From Methanobacterium sp. UBA375 (GTDB taxonomy: Archaea > Methanobacteriota > Methanobacteria > Methanobacteriales > Methanobacteriaceae): DNA of 64,000 bases. The stretch is taken from assembly GCA_002495625.1 (NCBI GenBank), contig DAGC01000002.1, forward strand, positions 49,134-113,133, written 5' to 3'. Within the stretch, counting starts at the first letter, position 1. Each line of letters starts with the position of its first letter. Below, piece by piece: positions 26,739 through 35,759 of this stretch. A program made the translations under genes and the position numbers. The notes below the pieces were generated by a model, which ran no database searches, was not told where the DNA came from, and saw only the letters and a program-made list of their open reading frames with translations.

Positions 26739-27143
26739 TTACTTCTCTCCATAAACATCTTCCGGCTGGAACACCTTCTCTTTAATAATCTTCAGATTAA
26801 TATCCTCATCTCCCTTTGATAATTCCCGGTAAAAGCAGGAATAATAACCTTTATGACAGGCGGCGCCTTCCTGTTTAACCTTCAAGATAACGGCATCTTC
26901 ATCGCAGTCAGTTAATATCTCCTGGACCTTCTGAAGGTGTCCGGAGCTTTCACCCTTCAACCATAATTTATTACGGGATGTACTCCAGTAATGGGCGTTA
27001 CCAGTTTCAACTGTCTTCCTAAATGCTTCCCGGCTCATAAAGGCGACCATGAGCACTTCACTTGTTTTATAGTCCTGGACCACGGCGATGATCAGGTCTT
27101 CACCATTCACCTTGAGTCTGAAATTTAATTCTGGAATATTCAT
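26739..27143 (-). CDS. hisI: Phosphoribosyl-AMP cyclohydrolase
   Basis: Third step of histidine synthesis: opens the purine ring of phosphoribosyl-AMP. The 134-residue sequence has the family blocks VLMVAFMSREAF, HYWSTSRNKLWLKGE and DCDEDAVILKVKQEG, and the zinc/magnesium cysteines CDEDA, AACHKGYYSCF. Length is typical of the stand-alone enzyme. It lies 22 bases downstream of hisS and one base before the PIN-ATPase start, in one transcript. Confidence 0.95.
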   Translation of the reverse strand: MNIPELNFRLKVNGEDLIIAVVQDYKTSEVLMVAFMSREAFRKTVETGNAHYWSTSRNKLWLKGESSGHLQKVQEILTDCDEDAVILKVKQEGAACHKGYYSCFYRELSKGDEDINLKIIKEKVFQPEDVYGEK

Positions 27144-27164
27144 TTTAATCGATACTTTTTAATA

Positions 27165-28460
27165 TTAGTCTGCTTTAAGTAGCTCCTTAATTTCCTGGGC
27201 TAAACTTTCAATCTCCACCAGTTCCTGCTTACCGGATTCCATATCCTTCACCGTTACTTTACCTTCCTCCAAGTCCCTTTCTCCCACCAGGACCACGTAA
27301 TCAGCCTGCAGGTTGTTGGCTAGGGAGAGTATCTTCTTCAGCTTCCGGCCCACCAGGTCTACCTCGGTTTTGATACTGTTTTTTCTGAGTATCTGGGCTA
27401 CTTCAAAGGCTTTAAGTTTTAATTCTTTGGATATGGGTACCACATAGACGTCCACAGTTTTTGGTAGGGATTTAGCCCCTCCACATAGTCTAACACATTC
27501 CACCAGGCGATCGAATCCAAAGGCGAACCCTGTGGATTCTACCTTTTCACCGCCGAATATCTCTATTAGATTATATGTTCCCCCACCGCTTATTTGTTTC
27601 TGAGCTCCCAAGCTGCGTGCGTAAATTTCAAACACGATCCCGGAGTAATAGTCCAGTCCACGGGCTATACCCAGGTTCACGGTGTAATTACTGAAACCAA
27701 AGGCTTCCAGTATATCCAGGAGTTCCTCCAGTTCTTCCAGTGCTTCAACTGACTCGGGGCTGTTTTTTATAATTTCGAATGCTTCCTTTATTATTTCCCG
27801 GTGGCCCACCAGCCCCACCAGGGTGAGGAGTATTTCACTGGTTTGAGGATCAATTTTAAGCTCATTTAATGTCTTAAACAGCTCATCAATTTCACCTTTA
27901 TCTATTATGGCCATGATGATGTCCTGGAATCCCTTTTCAACATCTGCCTGGTCCAGTATTCCCCTTATTATCCCCAGGTTTCCGATGTGTATCTCAAAGT
28001 CATCGAGTCCCAGTTCTTCCAGTGAGTGGGCGGCCATGGCGATGATCTCTGCTTCAGACTCCGGGGATTTTCCCCCGATGAGTTCACATCCCATCTGCCA
28101 GAACTGCCTCCACCGGCCCTTCTGGGGTCTTTCGTAGCGGAAACAACTCCCGAAGTAGTACATCTTCAGTGGTTTGGGATTTTTTTGCAGTTCGTTGATG
28201 TATAACCTGGCTACCGGGGCAGTTAGCTCCGGCCGGAGTGCCAGGTCCCTTCCCCCTTTATCCTGGAAGTTGTATATCTGTTCCACAATTCCTTCCCCTG
28301 ATTTCTTGGTGAAAAGGGCCAGATCTTCAAACAGTGGGGTTTTAATCTCCCCATATCCATAAGTCTCAAACACCCTCCTTAGGATGGTTTCTATCTCTTT
28401 TCTCTCCTTCATTTCTTCAAAAAGAAAATCTCTCGTACCTCGTGGTCTTTGTATGTCCAT
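27165..28460 (-). CDS. hisS: Histidyl-tRNA synthetase
   Basis: Class II synthetase charging tRNA-His. The 431-residue protein starts MDIQRPRGTRDFLFEEM and has motif 1 (ETYGYGEIKTPLFEDLALF), motif 2 (FRYERPQKGRWRQFWQMGCELIG), the histidine-specific GLARGLDYYSGIVFE-type run (seen as IARGLDYYSGIVFEIY) and motif 3 (GGGTYNLIEIFGG ... GFAFGFDRLVE). The C-terminal anticodon-binding domain is complete. It heads the hisS-hisI-PIN-ATPase operon. Confidence 0.96.
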   Translation of the reverse strand: MDIQRPRGTRDFLFEEMKERKEIETILRRVFETYGYGEIKTPLFEDLALFTKKSGEGIVEQIYNFQDKGGRDLALRPELTAPVARLYINELQKNPKPLKMYYFGSCFRYERPQKGRWRQFWQMGCELIGGKSPESEAEIIAMAAHSLEELGLDDFEIHIGNLGIIRGILDQADVEKGFQDIIMAIIDKGEIDELFKTLNELKIDPQTSEILLTLVGLVGHREIIKEAFEIIKNSPESVEALEELEELLDILEAFGFSNYTVNLGIARGLDYYSGIVFEIYARSLGAQKQISGGGTYNLIEIFGGEKVESTGFAFGFDRLVECVRLCGGAKSLPKTVDVYVVPISKELKLKAFEVAQILRKNSIKTEVDLVGRKLKKILSLANNLQADYVVLVGERDLEEGKVTVKDMESGKQELVEIESLAQEIKELLKAD

Positions 28461-28567
28461 TGGTGATTCTCCATTTAAAAATAATTATATATTTGAATCA
28501 AAAATTTTTTTTAGAAAAATAATTTTTACCCCACCGATCTTATAAGGTGAGGGTTTCAATGTAATTT

Positions 28568-29227
28568 CTATTCATAATATTTTAGGTATTCGTTCATCAT
28601 CTTGGGGAATGACTTGGCACTGAGGAACCTGAGTCCCAGCCTCTCTGCCCATATTTTAATTCCCTCATCAGCCGCGACTACCCCTGCTCCCAGTTCCTTG
28701 GCTAAGAGTAGCACATCCAGGTCCGGAGCACTGTCCAGGGTACCCTTTCTTAGGGCTTGCCTGTAGCGTTTCCTGAAGTCGGCTATGGCCTTGCCCACTA
28801 TCTCGTTCTCTATCTGGGCTTTTTTCTCTCCCCTGGACATCATGACCAGGGATTGTACGGCTGCTTCCCAGATGGCGTTTTCTGATATCCTCATGCCCTT
28901 GTTCATTCGGTCCCTCATATCCTGCACGTATTCATAGAATATCTCCGAGGGTATCTTGGTGTCGTAGCGGTTGGGGCTTTTTTTCACTATCCAGGTGTCC
29001 GCTTTAACCATGATCTCCCGGGGGCACTCGTATCGGGCCATGTACTCAGAAAACTCTTTATAGGTTATGGGAGGCATATGGCAGCTCATATTCAGTTTGA
29101 TCCTTGATTTAGCTATTACATCCAGTAGATAGTCCACGGTGTTGTTTAACTCGCCTTCACCATATACATCCCGAAGTTTATTATCGGTAAATGCCGTGGT
29201 GTCCAGTACAAACCTTTGTTTTGCCAG
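28568..29227 (-). CDS. RNA ligase partner protein (UPF0278, PIN-like), apparent CTG start
   Basis: The family normally begins with MAKQRF-VLDTT at the first PIN strand. Here the same block reads LAKQRFVLDTTAFTDNKLRD, with CTG where ATG would be and GGGGGAG eight bases upstream, so the start is most likely the CTG at 29227 (219 residues). The first in-frame ATG at 29137 would cut off 30 residues and the first catalytic Asp. Later blocks (DSAPDLDVLLLAKELG, VVAADEGIKIWAERLG) are the other PIN acids. These proteins are named for their link with an archaeal RNA ligase; no ligase gene is next to it. Confidence 0.8.
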   Translation of the reverse strand: MAKQRFVLDTTAFTDNKLRDVYGEGELNNTVDYLLDVIAKSRIKLNMSCHMPPITYKEFSEYMARYECPREIMVKADTWIVKKSPNRYDTKIPSEIFYEYVQDMRDRMNKGMRISENAIWEAAVQSLVMMSRGEKKAQIENEIVGKAIADFRKRYRQALRKGTLDSAPDLDVLLLAKELGAGVVAADEGIKIWAERLGLRFLSAKSFPKMMNEYLKYYE

Positions 29228-29507
29228 TATATTAACTCCCCCAGTTAAGAATTTATTCTCACTATTTAATATTGGATTGATCTGTTAAATAATCTAACAT
29301 TTTTCCCCTAATATTTTATGTTGTTAATATATTGTCCCCGCTTTTTTAATAAATCCATCTGGTTAATAACACACTTACCAGGGAGAAATTGTAATGACAT
29401 GTTCGATCTCGGTAGCTGACATGTTTTTAATTTATAGCGACACCATTTGATCTGGTATTAACCTCAAGATTAATTACCTTCCAAGTGGAGAATTAATATA
29501 GATAGAT

Positions 29508-30359
29508 ATGATAACCGGTAAAACCAAAATAATGGGCTTGATTGGAGATCCAGTGGAACACACCATCTCACCCTTCATGCACAACGCTGGGTTTAAATAC
29601 TTCGACCTGGATTATGCGTATGTGCCATTCCACGTGGCCAGGGAAAACCTTAAATTCGCCATAGAAGGGGCCAGGGCACTGGATATCAAGGGCTTAAATG
29701 TGACCATCCCCCATAAGATCGAGGTGATGAAATACCTGGATGTTATCCATGAAACTGCCTGGCTCATCGGGGCGGTTAACACCATAAGATTTGCAGATGA
29801 AGTAGAGGGATACAACACCGATGGATTAGGTGCCATAAGGGGTATTAAAGAATTGACCCCTTTAAAGGGCCGTAAAGTTATTATATTAGGTGCAGGAGGA
29901 GCATCCCGGGCCATATCCTTCCAGTCCGTCTTAAGTGGTGCCGGGCAGGTGGTAATAGCTAACCGAACCCGGGAGAAGGCCTTAAAATTAGCTTTAAATC
30001 TCAAAGATAATTTAAATGTAGATGTGAAGGCCATAGATCTGGGAGAAGAACTTAAAAATGAACTAGAAGACGCGGATATACTCATAAATACCACTCCCAT
30101 TGGCATGTACCCTAATGTAGATGATAAACCCCTGGTTACCTCAGATATGATGCATGAGGGACTGGTAGTTAACGATGTGATCTACAACCCTTTAGAAACC
30201 GGGCTTTTAAGAGAAGCCCGCCTGGCCGGTGCAAAAACCATAACTGGCATTAAGATGCTGATCTATCAGGGAATAGAATCCTTTAAGATCTGGACGGGAA
30301 GGGAACCGCCCCTTAAGGTTTTTGAGGAAGCACTGGAAGATGAGATAAAAAAATTATAA
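29508..30359 (+). CDS. aroE: Shikimate dehydrogenase
   Basis: Reduces 3-dehydroshikimate with NADPH in aromatic amino acid synthesis. The 283-residue protein begins with the substrate lobe MITGKTKIMGLIGDPVEHTISPFMHN, has NVTIPHKIEVMKYLD with the catalytic Lys, and the Rossmann loop ILGAGGASRAISF with NRTREKA for NADP. The other shikimate gene seen in this window is aroD at 38.5 kb. A gap of about 280 bases precedes it. Confidence 0.96.
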   Translation: MITGKTKIMGLIGDPVEHTISPFMHNAGFKYFDLDYAYVPFHVARENLKFAIEGARALDIKGLNVTIPHKIEVMKYLDVIHETAWLIGAVNTIRFADEVEGYNTDGLGAIRGIKELTPLKGRKVIILGAGGASRAISFQSVLSGAGQVVIANRTREKALKLALNLKDNLNVDVKAIDLGEELKNELEDADILINTTPIGMYPNVDDKPLVTSDMMHEGLVVNDVIYNPLETGLLREARLAGAKTITGIKMLIYQGIESFKIWTGREPPLKVFEEALEDEIKKL

Positions 30360-30361
30360 AG

Positions 30362-30395
30362 ATTTCTGATTACTTAAAATTTCTGATTACTTAAA
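30362..30395. repeat. 17-base perfect tandem duplication
   Basis: ATTTCTGATTACTTAAA occurs twice in a row (30362-30378 and 30379-30395) in the gap between aroE and the TatD-like gene. It looks like a simple slippage duplication; no dyad symmetry is seen. Confidence 0.85.
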
Positions 30396-30423
30396 ACGAC
30401 TAATTCAAACATCAGGTAGTTAA

Positions 30424-31269
30424 ATGAAGGATTTACCAATAACTGATAACCATATACACGTGGATCCGGTTAATGGGGACGGACCCCTGGAAGTGGCTAA
30501 GAAATTCCAGAAGGCAGGAGGTACGGTGATGATCATCCCCAATAAACCCACCTGGACCATGGGAGAGTCTTACACCCTCAGAGATACTATGGAAGAGGTT
30601 ATAAAATACGTCCAGGAAATAAATGAAAACGTGGATGTGAAGGCGTTTGCTGTTGTCGGAGCACATCCCGCCGAGCTTTCTCGGCTCATAGAAGGGGGTG
30701 TATCCCTGGATAAGGCGGAAAAAATGATGAGGGATGCATTCCAGGATGCTCAGAAGCTGGTCCTGGAGGGTAAGGCCATAGCAATCGGTGAAATTGGCCG
30801 GCCCCACTATGAAGCTTCACCGGAAGAGATGGAGGTTCATAACAGGCTAATGTTACGTGCCTTGGAACTGGCACGGGATGCAGACTGTGCAGTGCAGCTG
30901 CACACGGAAAGTTCCGGGGAAAAACAGTTTTGGGAATTTGCCGAGATGGCAGAAAAAGCAGGTATCAGCAAACACCGGGTGGTTAAACATTTCTCTGGCC
31001 CATTTGTCCTTGAAGAAGAAAACCACGGCTTAACACCCTCACTCATCGCCACTAAGAAGGTTATAGTACAGGGGCTAAAAAAAGGGACCAATTTCCTCAT
31101 GGAAACCGATTACCTGGACATGAAAACCAGGCCCGGCGCGGTCCTAGGTCCTAAAACAGTCCCCCGACGGACCAGGGGACTGATACAGAACGGGATCCTG
31201 ACAGTGGAAGATGCCCGTAAGATCCACGTGGATAATGTGGAAAGGGTTTACGGGATTGAACTTCCCTAG
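30424..31269 (+). CDS. TatD-like metal-dependent hydrolase
   Basis: A 281-residue TIM-barrel protein of the TatD/amidohydrolase type. Metal-ligand blocks are visible: DNHIHVDPV near residue 8, the acidic IAIGEIGRPHYE near 120, HTESSGE near 160, VKHFSG near 189 and METDYLDM near 227. Archaeal TatD homologues are presumed nucleases or phosphoesterases; the true substrate is unknown. It lies 64 bases after aroE in the same direction and may be co-transcribed. Confidence 0.82.
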   Translation: MKDLPITDNHIHVDPVNGDGPLEVAKKFQKAGGTVMIIPNKPTWTMGESYTLRDTMEEVIKYVQEINENVDVKAFAVVGAHPAELSRLIEGGVSLDKAEKMMRDAFQDAQKLVLEGKAIAIGEIGRPHYEASPEEMEVHNRLMLRALELARDADCAVQLHTESSGEKQFWEFAEMAEKAGISKHRVVKHFSGPFVLEEENHGLTPSLIATKKVIVQGLKKGTNFLMETDYLDMKTRPGAVLGPKTVPRRTRGLIQNGILTVEDARKIHVDNVERVYGIELP

Positions 31270-31333
31270 CGGGTCAATAAAGATTAAATTATTCCTTCTA
31301 CAATACCTGACTAATTCATTTTCTTTTCAATAC

Positions 31334-31370
31334 CCTGATTATATTCATTTTTATCCTGATTATATTCATT
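31334..31370. repeat. 16-base direct repeat with 21-base period
   Basis: CCTGATTATATTCATT appears at 31334-31349 and again at 31355-31370. The second unit touches the stop of the leftward DUF5518-like gene at 31366. It lies between two converging genes and is probably a small duplication. Confidence 0.75.
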
Positions 31371-31761
31371 CACTCTTCAATCCATATTTATACGCTTCTA
31401 CTTTAACCAGTGAACCAAGGATTCCACCTATAACACCAAGTATAATCTCTATAACCAGGTATAGAACCAGGTTGTATGCCATATAATTCAAATATGCACC
31501 ATATCCCTGCAGTAAGTACAAGGCCACCATAACCAGTGTAACGATAACTCCAGCAATCACACCGAAGATCGCACCATTAATCATGCCGTTTTTTATTTTA
31601 CCTCCAACCATGAAACCGACAACAGTTGAGACCAGTAAAAAGTCCGAAAGTGTGGTATTCAAACCGGATAATAAGCTTGATATTATGTAAAGTGCTAAGA
31701 CAATGATAACACCGATAAATATTGGCTTCCATCTAATTAGATTATCAATCAAATTCATCAC
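31366..31761 (-). CDS. Small integral membrane protein (DUF5518-like)
   Basis: A 131-residue hydrophobic protein with four predicted spans and glycine-rich turns (GGKIKNGMINGAIFGVIAG, GVIGGILGSLVKVEAYKYG). This pattern resembles the DUF5518 family common in Methanobacterium; I cannot confirm the assignment. No catalytic residue is evident. It converges on the TatD-like gene and is alone. Confidence 0.6.
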   Translation of the reverse strand: MMNLIDNLIRWKPIFIGVIIVLALYIISSLLSGLNTTLSDFLLVSTVVGFMVGGKIKNGMINGAIFGVIAGVIVTLVMVALYLLQGYGAYLNYMAYNLVLYLVIEIILGVIGGILGSLVKVEAYKYGLKSE

Positions 31762-31904
31762 TCCTTAATCGTTAATTGTAAAAACAATTGATTCAAGGCC
31801 TGTTTAAAGCTTTTCCAGATTTATACCCAAATTAGACCAGTTTAATGAATAATATAAAGAACTTAAAAAGCAGAGAAATAAAAATAATATTTCAATAGAG
31901 TTCA

Positions 31905-32696
31905 GTGGTGGAATTTTTGAAACAAAACTTAGAAGGCATAACCGAGACCATGCTCATACCCCTCTGGGCCCGGGCCAAGGAAACCAGAATGGAAAACCCG
32001 ATAATAAAGGATGAGATGGCCCTGGAAATGATGGAACAAATAGATTACGACTTTGAAAAGTTCGAGCGTGGAAGAATGCCCCAAGTCAGTATATCCATCA
32101 GAACTGAATTATTGGATAAAGCGACCCAATATTTTATAGATAGAAATGAAGATGGTACCATAGTTAACCTGGGGTGTGGTCTGGACACCCGCTACACTCG
32201 ATTAGATAATAAGAAAGTGCACTGGTACGACTTAGACCTGCCGGAGCCCATCCGCATCAGAAGACGGTTCTTTAAAGAGACAGAACGTTATAAGATGATA
32301 GCCAGATCAGTCTTTGACTACACTTGGATGGGTGAGATTAAAACAGACAAACCTATCCTGATTATAGTTGAGGGGTTGTTGATGTACTTTCTGGAAGATG
32401 AAGTAAAAGAATTGTTATACAGATTGGTAGAGGCTTTTCCTGGTGCAGAGATGCTCTGTGAGGTGACCACACCCCTGGTTGTGGAGAGACATAAAAAACT
32501 GGATCCCCAACGTGAGAGAATTGTCCCCTTCCAGTGGGGAGTAAAAACCGGTGAGGAAATTGAGGAGTTTAACCCGAAAATAAAGTTCATAACTGAATGG
32601 AACTACTTCGATTACCATAAAGACCGGAGAAAAAAGGCGAAAATCAGGTTAACCCGGGAACTCAGTGGTAGAATCGTTTATTTAAAATTTGGCTAA
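31905..32696 (+). CDS. Leucine carboxyl methyltransferase family SAM-dependent methyltransferase
   Basis: A 263-residue protein of the LCM/PKS O-methyltransferase family. The SAM site is GTIVNLGCGLDTRYTRLD near residues 85-105, followed by HWYDLDLPEPI and LIIVEGLLMYFLEDEV, all family hallmarks. The N-terminus ETMLIPLWARAKETRMENPII is typical. The start is GTG (31905 or 31908). The methyl acceptor is unknown; bacterial relatives modify small acids or polyketides. Confidence 0.83.
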   Translation: MVEFLKQNLEGITETMLIPLWARAKETRMENPIIKDEMALEMMEQIDYDFEKFERGRMPQVSISIRTELLDKATQYFIDRNEDGTIVNLGCGLDTRYTRLDNKKVHWYDLDLPEPIRIRRRFFKETERYKMIARSVFDYTWMGEIKTDKPILIIVEGLLMYFLEDEVKELLYRLVEAFPGAEMLCEVTTPLVVERHKKLDPQRERIVPFQWGVKTGEEIEEFNPKIKFITEWNYFDYHKDRRKKAKIRLTRELSGRIVYLKFG

Positions 32697-32776
32697 TTTC
32701 CAGTCCAAGTTACTAATTTTCCAGTTCCAGGTTAATTTCCAGTTTATTTTACCTTTTTATGCTGATTAGTTTTTAA

Positions 32777-33355
32777 TCAGTGCCCACCACCGATGAAGAA
32801 GCTCACCACGCTGATTAAAACTCCGATAAGGACTATTTCGATACAGATTTTAAGAATGTTTTCCCGGGACACCCTTGCCAGATACAGACCTAATATTATC
32901 AGGGCAATGAAACAGAAAACCACGGTGGTGATTACAGCCGAAGTCCTATCAGCTAAAAGGAGAAATGGCACCACGGGTACGAAGGATCCGATGAAACTGG
33001 AAAAACCATGGGTGAACATACTCATGTATACCCTTCTTTTAGCCCGATCATGGATCACCGTATCGTCCAGTTTACCCTCATCCAGCATCATCTTCTGCTC
33101 AAGTTCACGTATGCTCCGGACCTCCTCAGCCCTTTCACCTATGAAGGAACCGAAGGCGTTGGACATGGCCAGGGCTATACCCCCACTCAGTCCGGTGAGT
33201 CCAATAACGAAGTTGGGAATTTCTATTCCACCGGCACCAGCCACTCCACTGGCTGCTAACGTAACACCCATAACCGCCAGGACACCGTCCAGGGTACCCA
33301 GGGCTATGTATCGGCTCATGTTGATGTAATCTGAGATGAATTGGCGTATGTTCAT
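32777..33355 (-). CDS. VIT1/CCC1-family transporter
   Basis: A 192-residue membrane protein with about five spans. The first segments MSRYIALGTLDGVLAVMGVTLAAS and GGIALAMSNAFGSFIGERAEE match the CCC1/VIT family of iron or manganese transporters, followed by a cytoplasmic Glu-rich metal-binding helix pair (RSIRELEQKMMLDEGKLDD). The last segments run FLLLADRTSAVITTVVF to the end. The ion is inferred only from the family. It converges on the methyltransferase gene and lies 50 bases downstream of hmgA. Confidence 0.8.
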   Translation of the reverse strand: MNIRQFISDYINMSRYIALGTLDGVLAVMGVTLAASGVAGAGGIEIPNFVIGLTGLSGGIALAMSNAFGSFIGERAEEVRSIRELEQKMMLDEGKLDDTVIHDRAKRRVYMSMFTHGFSSFIGSFVPVVPFLLLADRTSAVITTVVFCFIALIILGLYLARVSRENILKICIEIVLIGVLISVVSFFIGGGH

Positions 33356-33404
33356 TTTAACCTAGTTCTCCACTTATTTTTATCAAAAAAACAAATACAT
33401 TTTT

Positions 33405-34625
33405 TTAAATGGATTTATCTCCACGACCCAGTTCTTTATGGGCCCGGGCAAGATGTCCTGCTGATAACGCCCCTACCAGGGATAATTCACCTGCTAAGAC
33501 GGTTCCGGCTACTATCTCGGCGAACTTACCCACCTTTCCGGAGCCGTAGACGTCCATTATTTCCAGGCATTCCCGGGCGGTTTCCAGTCGGGTTCCGCCG
33601 CCGATGGTTGCCAGGGGCACATCAGGTAGGGTCACGGAGAAGTAGAGGTCTTCATCGATATTTTCAGCGGTGGTTATTCCCAGGCTTCCCTCTACGATAT
33701 GGGCTTCGTCCTGGCCAGTGGCTAAAAATAGTGCACCGATCATGTTGGCGTACTGGGAGTTGAAGCCTATGCTACCGGATATCGCTGATCCTATTAAATT
33801 CTTGGATGTGTTAACCTCCACTATGGCATCAGTGGTGGTTTTAAGTTTATTCTCCACTATTTTCTTGGGTACGATTACTTCAGCCACCAAAGTTTTACCC
33901 CTTCCTTCTATCAGGTTAAGGGAGGATGGTTTTTTATCCACACACAGGTTACCGCTCAGGGCTACCACATGAGCGCCTGTCTTATGAGTTAAAAGGTTTA
34001 AGGCGTTCTCGGTGGCTATGGTCACCATGTTCATCCCCATGCTATCACCTGTTTTGAAGACGAAGCGTGGGTAGAGGTAACGCCCCACCACTACCACCGG
34101 GTCGATCTTCAGGAGCTTACCATGTCTGGTGGTGACCTCAGCGGCCTTTTTAAGTTCCTTGAAGTTGTTCTGGATCCAATCTTTTATTTCCAATGCATCA
34201 GTAAGTGATTTAGCCTTAATTACCGGTCCTCTGGTCATCTTATCATCGGCTATGCGTACGTTTGCACCGCCTGCCTCGGTTATGGCCGAGCAGCCCCGGT
34301 TTACCGATGCTACCAGAGCCCCTTCTGAGGTGGCCAGTGGAACGTAAAACTCCCCCTGAGTATTTAAACCGTTGATCTTTAGTGGCCCGGCCAGGCCAAC
34401 TGGAATCTGGATAGTTCCGATAGGGTTTTCTATGTTCCTCTTCTGGGCTTCATCCATATCCAGGGAGTAGTTTGCGATGTTGGTTAACTGGATCTTATAT
34501 TTCTCTTCTAAAAATTCCCGCCTTATATCAACAGCTTCCCGGGTGTTCTCGGTGAATTTGTCAATTTCGTATAGTTTAAGCTCACCATTTAGAAGTTTAT
34601 TCATTATTTCTTCCTTTTCGACCAT
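33405..34625 (-). CDS. hmgA: 3-hydroxy-3-methylglutaryl-CoA reductase, class I
   Basis: Makes mevalonate for archaeal isoprenoid lipids. The 406-residue protein carries the catalytic Glu in PLATSEGALVASVNRGC, the Lys in DKKPSSLN, the Asp in ATGQDEAHIVEG and the His in SAGHLARAHKELG near the C-terminus. The NADPH box reads GDSMGMNMVTIATE, with Ser where many enzymes have Ala. It has no membrane domain, as expected in archaea. Length is normal. Confidence 0.96.
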   Translation of the reverse strand: MVEKEEIMNKLLNGELKLYEIDKFTENTREAVDIRREFLEEKYKIQLTNIANYSLDMDEAQKRNIENPIGTIQIPVGLAGPLKINGLNTQGEFYVPLATSEGALVASVNRGCSAITEAGGANVRIADDKMTRGPVIKAKSLTDALEIKDWIQNNFKELKKAAEVTTRHGKLLKIDPVVVVGRYLYPRFVFKTGDSMGMNMVTIATENALNLLTHKTGAHVVALSGNLCVDKKPSSLNLIEGRGKTLVAEVIVPKKIVENKLKTTTDAIVEVNTSKNLIGSAISGSIGFNSQYANMIGALFLATGQDEAHIVEGSLGITTAENIDEDLYFSVTLPDVPLATIGGGTRLETARECLEIMDVYGSGKVGKFAEIVAGTVLAGELSLVGALSAGHLARAHKELGRGDKSI

Positions 34626-34748
34626 TTTCTCACAGATCCTGAAATATTTAGAGAATTTAATAAAATTGAGTTTATATAATTTTTTGGATTCATAAAATTT
34701 ATATTTTTAACCAATTGAGGGGGGGGAAGATTCATATATTAAAAAAAG

Positions 34749-35609
34749 TTATAAAATGTCCTTCATTATTTCGGCTATTTGAGAAGGCCTGCTTGCAACC
34801 TGCACCCCGGCTTTCTCCAGGGTTTCTATTTTACTTTTGGCAGTTCCGCTTTCACCTTCTATAATGGCACCGGCATGTCCCATCCTCTTACCCGGCGGGG
34901 CGGTTACCCCGGCGATGTACGCCGCTACGGGTTTGCTGATGTTTTCCTGAATATACTCAGCGGCTTTTTCCTCGGCGTTTCCCCCGATCTCCCCGATCAT
35001 GGCCATGGCCTTGGTGTATTTGTCTTCTTCAAACATCTGCAGTACGCGTGAGAAGTCCATTCCCACCACTGGGTCTCCGCCTATTCCCAGGCAAGTGCTC
35101 TGGCCTAAGCCGGCCCTGGTGATCTGGTGTGCCACCTCGTAGGTAAGGGTCCCGCTCCGGGAGACTATGCCCACTTCTCCCTCCTGGAATATGTGGGTGG
35201 GCATTATTCCCAGCTTCCCCACTCCAGGGGTGATAATTCCCGGGGTGTTGGGGCCGATGACTATGGTGTCGTGCCTGCGGGCGTATTCCACCACCTCTAT
35301 GGTATCGTGTACCGGGATGTGCTCGGTGATTATGACCACCAGGTCGAGCTGTGACATCGCTTCAAAGGCAGCGTCCTTGGCAAAGGGTGCTGGTACGAAT
35401 ATTATGGATGCGTTGATGTCTAATTCATTTTTCGCCTCTGCTATGGAGTTGTAAACATTTATTTCACCGAATTTCTGCCCTCCCTTTCCCGGGGTGGTTC
35501 CGGCTACAATGTTAGTTTTGTAGTCCAGCATTCCCTGGGTGTGGAAGGTCCCCTGTTTTCCAGTGATGCCCTGTACTATGCATCTCGTGTTTTTATCTAG
35601 AATTATCAT
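34749..35609 (-). CDS. sucD: Succinyl-CoA ligase alpha subunit
   Basis: The alpha subunit binds CoA and carries the phospho-histidine. The 286-residue protein starts MIILDKNTRCIVQGITGKQGTFHTQGML, has GPNTPGIITPG and the active-site His in APPGKRMGHAGAIIEGESG near residue 250. In Methanobacteriales the enzyme works in the incomplete reductive citrate route. The beta subunit gene (sucC) is not in the window. It is followed upstream by a hypothetical gene in the same direction. Confidence 0.95.
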   Translation of the reverse strand: MIILDKNTRCIVQGITGKQGTFHTQGMLDYKTNIVAGTTPGKGGQKFGEINVYNSIAEAKNELDINASIIFVPAPFAKDAAFEAMSQLDLVVIITEHIPVHDTIEVVEYARRHDTIVIGPNTPGIITPGVGKLGIMPTHIFQEGEVGIVSRSGTLTYEVAHQITRAGLGQSTCLGIGGDPVVGMDFSRVLQMFEEDKYTKAMAMIGEIGGNAEEKAAEYIQENISKPVAAYIAGVTAPPGKRMGHAGAIIEGESGTAKSKIETLEKAGVQVASRPSQIAEIMKDIL

Positions 35610-35759
35610 CTTCCTTCAAACCCCTACTTCTCTTCATTTAAACCATGTTTTATGTGTGGTACTGTAATTATGATAGTCCTTTATTGGTAATAAAAAGGGG
35701 TGATTTGCTATTTGCTTCGTCACCATTTTAAATTTTACTTACCACCATTTCCATGACCA

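Noticed and set aside
26285..26785. A 166-codon open frame on the + strand
   Set aside because: It lies over the PIN-ATPase gene on the other strand, has no ribosome binding site and no recognisable sequence; it is a shadow of the codon bias of the real gene.
29400..29440. GTTCGATC string that resembles a tRNA T-loop
   Set aside because: No acceptor, D or anticodon stem can be built around it.
33210..33235. GGAA-N-TTCC string as another NrpR site
   Set aside because: It lies inside the VIT1 coding sequence with no promoter next to it and imperfect spacing, so it is probably chance.
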